A DNA stretch of 36,553 nt from a virus: IMG/VR virus record IMGVR_UViG_3300005536_000004, positions 1 through 36,553 of that record, one strand, 5' to 3'. The notes under the pieces are model-generated. The model was not told the origin of the DNA, ran no database searches, and worked only from the letters and a program-made list of their open reading frames with translations. Numbering within the stretch: position 1 is the stretch's first letter; each line of letters opens with the position of its first letter. Positions 30,443-36,553 of this stretch are shown piece after piece. The position numbers and the translations under genes were made by a program.

Positions 30443-32494
30443 ATGCGGCGGACGGCGGCCCGGCTGTGGGTGTGGAGCGCGGCCCTCCTGCTTACGGCTC
30501 CGTCGTCCGCCTTCTCCGATACCAACCGCTATGTCAACTTCCTCACCGGCCGCGACGCATCGGGCGTGGATAGCACCGAATGGGGCCGCACGGCCGCAAA
30601 GCCGTGGAAGTCGATCGCGTTTGCGAACTCTCACCTGCCGCAGCCCAACGGGACCAACGGCAACGTCATCCTGAATATCGCCGGAGATGATGTCGGCCAG
30701 ATCGTCTACGACGCGGTGCCCAACCCGGTCAATGTCTCGGCCGACCTTGCCGCCAAGTCGCTCACGGGAAAGCGGTACTTCATCTACGGCGATCGCTCCG
30801 ACAACACGCTGACCCTGATCCCGGCCGGCACGCTCACCAAGAGCATGGTCACGCTCGCCTACCTGACCTGGTGCCCGGAGCAGCAGACCGGGAGCGCCGA
30901 GGTGGACGACGCCGCGTTTCAGGACACGATCCGCAACTGCGTCATCGGCTTCCCGAACACGTCATTCTCGACCGCCTACGGCACCTTCTCGTTCAACGCC
31001 GACTACTCCAGCGTCAACAACTGCACCATCCGCTCGTCGGTGATCTGGCTCGGCGAGTCGGGTTCGTTCCTCGAGGGCTCGGGCTTCCAGACCAACACCT
31101 GTGCCAACCTCAACAACCACGTCAGCAGCGAGCGGGGCGGCGGCTTCATCGTCGGCTACGGGCGCGCGGACTCGTGCAAGGTCTGGTTCAACACGCTCAC
31201 CATCGACTTCCTGCCCCAGTCGGGCAACGGGCGCGGGTGGTCGCAGTGGCGCACCTACAACACCTCGTTCCGGGGCAATCAGGTGCGGATTCACGGCGGC
31301 CAGGGGTCGAGCTACCCGGCCTGGACGCGGCGCGACAGCAGCGACCGCAACACCTACGACGCCGACACGGTGATCGTCTACGGGGTCGCCGGGCTGGAAC
31401 TGTGGATGTCGCAGGTGGGGAGCAACCCGGGCACCGCCAATATCACCAACGCGAGCACGTTCGACTCCTGCTACTTCTCCTGCACCGGGCGGATGGTGTG
31501 GGGGAGCAATCAGAGCGGGACGAGGGAGACCTACTCCTACACCTCGCTGGTCTCCAACACGAACATGCTGCTGCGCGGGCTCTCGGCGACCGACTCGTGC
31601 TCGATGAACCACTGCACGCTGGTGGCGCGCAATGGACTCACCGGGCTGATCCGGCACTACGGCGGGGGCGGCGCGTTCGGCACCCCGGCGAGTGCCAACA
31701 ACACCTTCAGCTTCATGAACAACATCGTCTACAACATGGGCGCCGACAGCGGGGCGGTGGGCTCGTCGGCCGACTCGGCCACGGTCAACGCGGTCAAGTG
31801 TGGCATCTTCTGGGGCGACTCGTCCAACGTCGCCGGCAAGCTCGCCAGCGACTACAACCTGATCGCCTACTACGGCTACTCGGGCGCTCGCTACGATCTG
31901 CCGGTGGCGTATCGGAACGCCTTCGGCACGGTGCGGACCTCGCGGGTGGGCTCGGGCTCCGACTGGGCCACCTGGGGCACGGCGGTCTCGTCCTACGCCT
32001 ACGACGCCCATAGCGTCATCGAGCACCCGGCGTTCTACGACGCCACGCTTGCCATCGACCGCTCGACCCCACTGGACCTTCGCATCGGAGCGACTTCGGG
32101 AGCGCGCGGCACGGGCTCGGGCGGCAGTGACATCGGCGCGGTCGGATTCGCCGGGGCGGCCGCCTGGCAGTTCATGTCCGACAGCCTGGTCCAGCTCTCG
32201 GATACCAGCCCGGTCGCCGACACGGTGGGCTTCACGGTCAAGAGCATCGGCAGCATCAACCTGACCGCGACCTATCCGAGCATCAGCGTGAGCGCCTACA
32301 GCGTGACGCTGGACACCTCGAGCGTGCTGCTGGCGCCGACGCGGAGCCGGCGCTATGTGCTGACCGTCACCAAGCCGAGCTACAGCATCCCGGTCGGCGG
32401 CTACGACATCTGGCTCAACTTCCTGAGCAATGACCCTGGACTACCGACGCGGACGGTTCAGCTCCGCGTGAACCATGGCTTATATCCGCCGTAA
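30443..32494 (+). CDS. Secreted right-handed beta-helix protein (683 aa)
   Basis: A signal peptide (RLWVWSAALLLTAPSSAFS) precedes a DUF1565-like start (RYVNFLTGRDASG then KPWKSIAFANSHLP), then many Asn/Ser/Thr/Cys-rich repeats (NNCTIRSSVIW, FDSCYFSCTGRMVW, MNHCTLVARNGL), typical of parallel beta-helix proteins such as tailspikes and pectate-lyase-like enzymes. The last 130 residues look Ig-like (VTLDTSSVLLAP). Tailspikes do not normally carry signal peptides. No catalytic residues can be assigned. It is the last gene of the late operon. Confidence 0.78.
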   Translation: MRRTAARLWVWSAALLLTAPSSAFSDTNRYVNFLTGRDASGVDSTEWGRTAAKPWKSIAFANSHLPQPNGTNGNVILNIAGDDVGQIVYDAVPNPVNVSADLAAKSLTGKRYFIYGDRSDNTLTLIPAGTLTKSMVTLAYLTWCPEQQTGSAEVDDAAFQDTIRNCVIGFPNTSFSTAYGTFSFNADYSSVNNCTIRSSVIWLGESGSFLEGSGFQTNTCANLNNHVSSERGGGFIVGYGRADSCKVWFNTLTIDFLPQSGNGRGWSQWRTYNTSFRGNQVRIHGGQGSSYPAWTRRDSSDRNTYDADTVIVYGVAGLELWMSQVGSNPGTANITNASTFDSCYFSCTGRMVWGSNQSGTRETYSYTSLVSNTNMLLRGLSATDSCSMNHCTLVARNGLTGLIRHYGGGGAFGTPASANNTFSFMNNIVYNMGADSGAVGSSADSATVNAVKCGIFWGDSSNVAGKLASDYNLIAYYGYSGARYDLPVAYRNAFGTVRTSRVGSGSDWATWGTAVSSYAYDAHSVIEHPAFYDATLAIDRSTPLDLRIGATSGARGTGSGGSDIGAVGFAGAAAWQFMSDSLVQLSDTSPVADTVGFTVKSIGSINLTATYPSISVSAYSVTLDTSSVLLAPTRSRRYVLTVTKPSYSIPVGGYDIWLNFLSNDPGLPTRTVQLRVNHGLYPP

Positions 32495-32499
32495 GGTTC

Positions 32500-32598
32500 C
32501 TAGCATTGTAGTCGTTCGGGTAGCAGCGGCGGCACAGCCCCCAAGATGCCGTAGCAGGCGGTGCCGCAGTCGCGGCAGGAGAGCCAGCGCCGTCTCAC
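32500..32598 (-). CDS. Micro-protein with cysteine pair (32 aa), last early gene
   Basis: GTG 32598 overlaps the upstream TGA (GTGA). The product contains C-R-D-C-G-T-A-C, a metal-binding style cluster, then a hydrophobic GILGAVPPLLP. It stops five bases before the convergent stop of the late operon. Short, so only moderate confidence. Confidence 0.5.
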   Translation of the reverse strand: MRRRWLSCRDCGTACYGILGAVPPLLPERLQC

Positions 32599-33002
32599 GG
32601 CTTCGGTCTGGCGCGGTGCCGGGCGGAGTAGCCGCGGTGGCACATGCGGCAGCGGCGCTTGCCGGCCGGGTCCAGGTAGAGGTTGTCGCCTTCCAGCGGG
32701 TGCCCCTGCTTGCAGTGCGTGGGGGGCTCGCGTCTACGCATGAGCGCCCTACGGCTCTGGGCTTCGTGGCCGCTGTTGATGGCTTCCTTGTAGCTCGGCC
32801 TGAATCGCGCGCCGCCCTTGGGGTCCTCGCCGCTGAAGCCGGCCGGGAGTACGCGCACGGGGACTGGGCCGAGATAGGGGCCGTTGTGCGACGGCGTGGC
32901 GAGCGGGAGGCGTGGGCGGGCATCCTGAGGCTCCATCGAGCGGCAGTTCTCGATCCGATGCCGCCCATCGCAGCAGGGGCAGACCAGCGGCGGCGTCCTC
33001 AT
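32595..33002 (-). CDS. Zinc-finger nuclease-like protein (135 aa)
   Basis: ATG 33002 overlaps the methyltransferase stop (ATGA). The N-terminus carries C-P-C-C (8-11); the C-terminus has HCKQGHPLEGDNLYLDPAGK followed by CRMCHR, the zinc motif found next to HNH nucleases and in small phage DNA-binding proteins, plus a basic tail (RHRARPKP). No clear HNH core is visible, so this may only be a DNA-binding protein. Confidence 0.65.
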   Translation of the reverse strand: MRTPPLVCPCCDGRHRIENCRSMEPQDARPRLPLATPSHNGPYLGPVPVRVLPAGFSGEDPKGGARFRPSYKEAINSGHEAQSRRALMRRREPPTHCKQGHPLEGDNLYLDPAGKRRCRMCHRGYSARHRARPKP

Positions 33003-33748
33003 AGCGCCAACACTTCTTGAGCGCATCGCCTCGCGGCAATCTCACAGTAGCGTTCCTCGATCTCGATACCGATGGCTTTGCGGCCGAGGTTCCGCGCGGC
33101 AACCAGCGTTGTCCCAGCGCCCATAAACGGGTCGATCACCGTGTCGCTCGGGGCACACGAACACTCAACCAGCGCCTGCACGACGGAGAGTGGCTTCTGC
33201 GTCGGGTGGTGGCCGCGCCGATGCTCTGAGCGCGCCCGAATCACACTGCGCTGAATCTTCGTCATCCCTGCAGGCTGAACGAACGTCGTGGCTCCGGTCT
33301 GTCCCAGCCATTGGGCGGGCCGTGACTTCTTCCGAACTACTCGGGCGTGAGCCTGATACATCTTCGGCGGAACCGCGTAGACGTTCGACCACTCGCCTCG
33401 ATAGAGGTGGACGGCCAGCTCGTGGACCCGCCGGAAACGGTCTGCATGGAGATTGGTCCCGTTGTGCTTTTCCCAGACGATTTCCTCTGCCAACACCCAC
33501 CCGACTAGCGCAGGAAGGTGCTTGAGCAGGTGGCGCAGGGACGTGAACATCCATAGCGAGGCGTCCATGCCCATCTTCCGCTCAAGGTAGGCGAGCCAGC
33601 CGTCGACCATGCCGTCCCACGGCAGGTTGGTGTCGCCATAGGGCGGATCGGTCACGGCACAGGCGGACGAGAAGTCGATCGAGTCGAGCACTTCCCGGCA
33701 ATCCCCGTGGTAGATCGTAACCGCGCCGTCCTGGTAGTAGGGCTTCAC
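32999..33748 (-). CDS. DNA methyltransferase (N4-cytosine/N6-adenine, beta class)
   Basis: A 249-residue methyltransferase. Catalytic motif IV DPPY is at 34-37, HPTQKP at 181-186 and the AdoMet motif I DPFMGAGTT at 206-214, so the catalytic motif precedes the cofactor motif, as in the beta class. The GTG start is adjacent to the upstream TAG and has GGGGGAGG nearby. It likely modifies phage DNA to escape restriction; the target sequence is unknown. No partner restriction gene is present. Confidence 0.9.
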   Translation of the reverse strand: MKPYYQDGAVTIYHGDCREVLDSIDFSSACAVTDPPYGDTNLPWDGMVDGWLAYLERKMGMDASLWMFTSLRHLLKHLPALVGWVLAEEIVWEKHNGTNLHADRFRRVHELAVHLYRGEWSNVYAVPPKMYQAHARVVRKKSRPAQWLGQTGATTFVQPAGMTKIQRSVIRARSEHRRGHHPTQKPLSVVQALVECSCAPSDTVIDPFMGAGTTLVAARNLGRKAIGIEIEERYCEIAARRCAQEVLAL

Positions 33749-34375
33749 CTAGTACCTCCCCCGCAGATCGTAGACCGGCCCGAAGCGCCGAATCTGGGTG
33801 CCGGTGCCGGGGCAGGGCTGCACGAGTCCGCGCAGGAGCCAAAATCCCCAGCGCCCGCACACGAAGCCCTGCACCACCGGGTCGCGGTTCACGTCCTCCA
33901 GATGCACCACGTCCGCCTCGGCCTCATCTCCGGCGGCGAGCGCGAACCACGCCGACCGGCCCGCCTTGGCCGTGAGGTAGAGCGGCGCTCCTTGCGGCGT
34001 CCAGCGTTTGAGAAAGAAAGTGGTGTCGCGGTCGGCGACCACGCCCACGACGCGGTTGCTCATTTCCGACCAGTTGCCGGCGTCGTCGCGGGAGCGTAGG
34101 CGGAACTCGCTGCCGCCGGCACGCCACGTCGCCTCGTCGCTCGGGACCTGGACGTATCCCGAGTCGGGCGCGAACGGCTCGGCGGGCAGCGGCGGCGACG
34201 AGGCGAGCGAGCTATCGCGGTAGAGCGGGACCACCGCCCAGCCGGTGAACGGATCGCGGCGCGCGACTTCGTAGGCGGCGCAGCGAGTCCAGGTGATCGC
34301 GGGCCAGGAGCCGTGCGGGTCGCCGGGGGCATTCCAAGAAAGTTTGAGCCACGCGAGCAGTAGGACGGCGATCAC
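33749..34375 (-). CDS. Exported fibronectin-III-like protein in the early operon (208 aa)
   Basis: GTG 34375 overlaps the TGA of the VRR-NUC gene (GTGA); the longer frame to 34453 is rejected. The N-terminal VIAVLLLAWLKLSW is a short hydrophobic segment, possibly a signal or anchor. It runs into an FnIII-like domain (LSWNAPGDPHG, then AAYEVARR, then EFRLRSRDDAGNWSEMSNRV) over about residues 12-115. The remainder is aromatic and beta-like. This is unusual in a phage early operon and may be acquired from the host. Confidence 0.7.
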   Translation of the reverse strand: MIAVLLLAWLKLSWNAPGDPHGSWPAITWTRCAAYEVARRDPFTGWAVVPLYRDSSLASSPPLPAEPFAPDSGYVQVPSDEATWRAGGSEFRLRSRDDAGNWSEMSNRVVGVVADRDTTFFLKRWTPQGAPLYLTAKAGRSAWFALAAGDEAEADVVHLEDVNRDPVVQGFVCGRWGFWLLRGLVQPCPGTGTQIRRFGPVYDLRGRY

Positions 34376-34644
34376 TTCACCGCTCCGACCACGCGCAGAG
34401 CTTCGTCTGCGGACTCGACGGTGTGGGCAATACCCCGCCACTTTAGCCGCCACTTCATCTGATCGTCCGTCAGCGTCCCGCGCGGCTCTTTCACTTCGAG
34501 AAGATAGTTGACCATCGCCCGCCCCGCCAACAAATCCGGCACCCCTCTTCCGACATCGGAGAGCACTTCGACGGAGCAGCCCGCAGCCCGCAAGGCCTTG
34601 ACGATGTCCGCCTGCCCGGCGTCAGCCCTACGCGCTCGGCGCAT
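34372..34644 (-). CDS. VRR-NUC-like nuclease (90 aa)
   Basis: A compact PD-(D/E)xK nuclease: basic N-terminus, helix QADIVKALRAAGC, then VGRGVPDLLAG (31-41) with D37, and YLLEVKEPRG with E50-x-K52. VRR-NUC proteins cut branched DNA, and phage versions are often Holliday-junction resolvases. ATG 34644 shares a base with the upstream TAA (TAATG). It likely works with Erf and endonuclease VII. Confidence 0.85.
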   Translation of the reverse strand: MRRARRADAGQADIVKALRAAGCSVEVLSDVGRGVPDLLAGRAMVNYLLEVKEPRGTLTDDQMKWRLKWRGIAHTVESADEALRVVGAVK

Positions 34645-34886
34645 TACTTGGCCTTCACGAACGGGTGCGGCCTTCTCCTCACTGCGGCCGTTGAGCGTGG
34701 CGCTAGAAAGGATCGGAACTCGACGTGGCCGCCCCGGACCCGGAAGTCCATGATATGCACCAATCCGCAATCGCAGCATCCGAGACGGTAGCCACGCCTC
34801 ACTGGCATAATCCATTCTCCTGCCTTTGGACTGTCGTAGGCGCGCTTGGTCCTGGGAACTCTGCGCCTCGCTCTACGCACGTTCAC
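34644..34886 (-). CDS. Conserved-looking small phage protein with GCCDCG motif (80 aa)
   Basis: A basic N-terminus (RRARRRVPRTKRAYD) is followed by GYRLGCCDCGLVHIMDFRV and a basic VEFRSF...RSTAAVRRRPH segment. I have seen this pattern (RGYxxxCCDCGLVHxMDFRV...R.N.ATAAxRR) in many phage hypothetical proteins, but its function is unknown. GTG at 34886 is used; GTG at 34880 is an alternative. It overlaps the preceding gene by 14 bases. Confidence 0.75.
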   Translation of the reverse strand: MNVRRARRRVPRTKRAYDSPKAGEWIMPVRRGYRLGCCDCGLVHIMDFRVRGGHVEFRSFLAPRSTAAVRRRPHPFVKAK

Positions 34887-35109
34887 CGCCGTCGCCCGGG
34901 CGCGCGGTCTGGTTTTCTACGCACTTGTCCCTAGTTTCGTCGAGCGCGTCCCACCAAGCCTCGTCAAACCACCCGTCCCAAACCCGCTGAGGCACGCAGA
35001 ACGCCGGGCCGCCGTCAATCGGCGCGATCTCGTATCCACCACGAACGGGCACCGTCCAGTAGGCGCGATCCGGCAGGTCGGCGATCTGGCTCAGGCTCGC
35101 GGCCCTCAC
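34873..35109 (-). CDS. Hypothetical 78-aa protein
   Basis: GTG 35109 overlaps the TGA of the upstream Ead/Ea22-like gene (GTGA). The product is beta-rich and aromatic (YWTVPVRGGYEIAPIDGG, VWDGWFDEAWWDALDE). No family is recognised. It is part of the leftward early operon. Confidence 0.7.
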   Translation of the reverse strand: MRAASLSQIADLPDRAYWTVPVRGGYEIAPIDGGPAFCVPQRVWDGWFDEAWWDALDETRDKCVENQTARPGDGGERA

Positions 35110-35492
35110 TTGCCCGCCTTCCCCAGCCAACGGGCAATAGCGGCGTGTAGCGCACACTCCGGCGTTCCGCATGGCGGATCGCACCCGTGCATGTAGGGGT
35201 CGGCGACGAACCATGCATCGGCCGCCTTGCACACCGCCTCCGCCTCGCGCACGCGGCGGATGAGCGCGAGGATGCGGTCGGGCGAGCAGGCGGCGAAGTA
35301 GCGCACATCGTCAGCACCATTCCGCTCCGCGCACCATGTCCGCCCATAGACCACCGCGCTATTGAACCGTGACGAGTAGACATGGAGGCTCCCGTAACTG
35401 ATGGCCTCCGGGCTTGTGGAGGCGACGTAAGGCCCCGGCGTGGCCTTCGCCGCAAGCTCCGCGAGCACGTCTGCCGGGTCGCGGTCAGGCAT
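35106..35492 (-). CDS. Ead/Ea22-like protein (128 aa)
   Basis: The segment DVRYFAACSPDRILALIRRV followed by REAEAV matches the common Ead/Ea22-like phage accessory-protein pattern (xxxFxAxxxPxxxxALxxxxxEAE). These proteins occur in early or recombination regions; their role is poorly known. The ATG at 35492 overlaps the upstream gene by eight bases. Several cysteines lie at the C-terminus (CDPPCGTPEC). Confidence 0.75.
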   Translation of the reverse strand: MPDRDPADVLAELAAKATPGPYVASTSPEAISYGSLHVYSSRFNSAVVYGRTWCAERNGADDVRYFAACSPDRILALIRRVREAEAVCKAADAWFVADPYMHGCDPPCGTPECALHAAIARWLGKAGK

Positions 35493-35712
35493 CGGCGTAG
35501 CTCCGGCAGTCGGCGCACATGCACGGCTCATCCCATCCATCCGGGTGTTCCTCCCAATCCCAAGTGTGCGCGTACTTCGGTTCGAGCTTCGCCCACAGAT
35601 CGCGCGTCATAACGCACTCGTGGCCCTCGGCGCAGACTAGACACACCGGCGCCCCGCAGGTGCCGCAGTAATGCACGTTGCGAGGCGGCTGGCCGCAGAC
35701 ATCGCAGGTCAC
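35485..35712 (-). CDS. Multi-zinc-finger protein (75 aa)
   Basis: Ten cysteines are spaced as CDVCG, CGTCG, CLVC and CMCADC, with His near the middle (EGHEC). This resembles a double zinc ribbon or B-box/RING-like module. GTG 35712 overlaps the previous TGA. Probably a protein- or nucleic-acid-binding adaptor. No exact family can be named. Confidence 0.78.
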   Translation of the reverse strand: MTCDVCGQPPRNVHYCGTCGAPVCLVCAEGHECVMTRDLWAKLEPKYAHTWDWEEHPDGWDEPCMCADCRSYADA

Positions 35713-35903
35713 CCCCTACTCCCCATCGCCCGCACGCAGCGCCGGCAGCGCGGGGCGTTGCGCGGTGGGCGCACAAGGTCGTGCTCAAACTGGCCACGCC
35801 ATAGGGTCCAGCATTTCGTGTACAGCGCCGTGGTGATGTCGAACTGACGCCACCACGCATGCACCACCCGACTGCGCGACCCGCGTACCGTGCGCCAGAT
35901 CAC
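35709..35903 (-). CDS. Hypothetical basic Trp-rich protein (64 aa)
   Basis: GTG 35903 overlaps the stop of the coiled-coil gene (GTGA), and a longer frame to 36014 is rejected because it lies inside that gene. The product is basic, with SRVVHAWWRQFDITTALY and CRRC near the C-terminus. Unknown function. Confidence 0.68.
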   Translation of the reverse strand: MIWRTVRGSRSRVVHAWWRQFDITTALYTKCWTLWRGQFEHDLVRPPRNAPRCRRCVRAMGSRG

Positions 35904-36541
35904 GGGCGGGGCTCCTTGGCGTTCGTGTGCTGCTCGTGCCCTTCGCGAATGCGCGCGACGATCTTCTCGCGCAGCGCCGCGTCGTTGATCGAATACTCCG
36001 CGATGCCGATGCACCGCTTCTCTTCCGCCCCCCGCGCCCCACGCTCGACGCCCGCGATGAACGCGGCGGTGGACTCGGCGCTCGCGGCGAGGGCGGCGGC
36101 CGCGTGGATATGCGCTTCCAACAGCGTCGCTTGCCGATCGTCCATGTCGCCAGTGAACGTTTCATTCGATGCGGCCACCAGTATCTCCAGCGCCTCCCGC
36201 AACTGCGCGCACATGGCCTGCGCGGCGTCACGTTCGGCCATGATGGCTTCGTGCGATGTATCCACGCGCTGCATCTCGTCTCGCAACGCATCCCGCTCGC
36301 GCCGCGCCTCGGCAAGCTCGGCATCGCGTCTGGCCAGTGCGTGCGTTAGCTGCGTGCTCCCGAACGCTGATTGCCGCGCCTCCAGCACGGTGCGCGCCTC
36401 GGCAAGCTCGCGCTCCAGCGTGGCCTCGCGGGACGTGAGCAAGGCAGCGAGCCGAGAGGTTTTCTCGTGCTCAAGCATGGCGTGCTGATCCTGCAGCCAC
36501 TCCCGCGCTTCCTGCTCCGCGCTCGGGCGCTCCGGGGTCAT
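35900..36541 (-). CDS. Coiled-coil protein (213 aa)
   Basis: An almost entirely helical protein with long Glu/Arg/Ala heptad-like stretches (SREATLERELAEARTVLEAR, RRDAELAEARRERDALRDEM). The N-terminus M-T-P-E-R-P-S-A-E recalls the start of the next gene across the join (M-T-P-E-S-A-E). ATG 36541 is coupled by ATGA to the gene that ends at position 65 of the window. It could scaffold or trap a host protein. Its first 68 bases are repeated at the left end. Confidence 0.8.
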   Translation of the reverse strand: MTPERPSAEQEAREWLQDQHAMLEHEKTSRLAALLTSREATLERELAEARTVLEARQSAFGSTQLTHALARRDAELAEARRERDALRDEMQRVDTSHEAIMAERDAAQAMCAQLREALEILVAASNETFTGDMDDRQATLLEAHIHAAAALAASAESTAAFIAGVERGARGAEEKRCIGIAEYSINDAALREKIVARIREGHEQHTNAKEPRP

Positions 36542-36553
36542 AGCGGCCTCGCG
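36474..36553. repeat. Terminal direct repeat, right copy
   Basis: Identical to bases 1-80. After removing one copy the circular unit is about 36,473 bp. See the left copy for interpretation. Confidence 0.95.

Noticed and set aside
32475-33020. Rightward frame starting at the end of the beta-helix gene
   Set aside because: Antisense to coupled leftward genes with zinc motifs, and of biased composition.
1-36553. CRISPR array or insertion sequence
   Set aside because: No regularly spaced repeats, transposase motifs or terminal inverted repeats were seen.

Overview
The window is a complete, circularly mapping tailed-phage genome. Its last 80 bases repeat its first 80, so the unit is about 36,473 bp, and one leftward gene reads straight across the join. 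DNA is GC-rich, and almost every gene touches or overlaps the next through ATGA, GTGA, TTGA, TGATG or TAGTG junctions. Non-ATG starts are very common. There is no integrase, recognisable repressor, DNA polymerase or RNA polymerase, which fits a small, probably lytic, podovirus-like phage that uses the host replisome and transcription. The host is not identifiable from sequence. Sec signal peptides and a beta-strand-rich small exported protein suggest a GC-rich diderm. Fibronectin-III-like W-x-A-P-G-D phrasing in one product reminds me of GC-rich diderm lineages such as Candidatus Eisenbacteria, but that is only a hunch.

Layout. (1) A leftward early operon starts near 4.9 kb, runs to position 1, crosses the join and continues from 36,541 down to 32,500. 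It holds about 28 mostly tiny genes: an Erf-type ssDNA-annealing protein, a VRR-NUC-like nuclease, a beta-class DNA methyltransferase, zinc-knuckle proteins, an Ead/Ea22-like protein, a secreted FnIII-like protein and several membrane micropeptides. (2) Positions 4,607-5,058 form a control region with two leftward promoters, repeated TGCTTA boxes and a rightward intrinsic terminator. (3) Positions 5,059-6,565 carry a rightward HTH/zinc protein (possible small terminase), a leftward CAU tRNA with its own promoter, a perfect 19-bp palindrome and an endonuclease VII. (4) Positions 6,562-8,683 are a leftward replication operon: a DUF1376-type protein, a DnaB-like helicase and a coupled 24-residue peptide. 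(5) Positions 8,797-32,494 are the rightward late operon: small membrane proteins, large terminase, two secreted proteins, portal, scaffold, capsid, two related connectors, tail nozzle, internal virion proteins, two more secreted proteins, a lysis cassette (NlpC/P60 lysin, membrane proteins, holin) and a secreted beta-helix protein.

How it works together. Erf, endonuclease VII and the VRR-NUC nuclease look like a recombination toolkit serving helicase-driven replication on host polymerase. The late operon builds a short-tailed virion. The most unusual feature is that at least six late proteins, and probably one early protein, carry Sec-type signal sequences, one of them behind a dedicated promoter. 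Three micropeptides of 24-29 residues, in two separate leftward operons, share a hydrophobic core and an aromatic Ser-Trp C-terminus. These two sets are the best candidates for an undescribed system.
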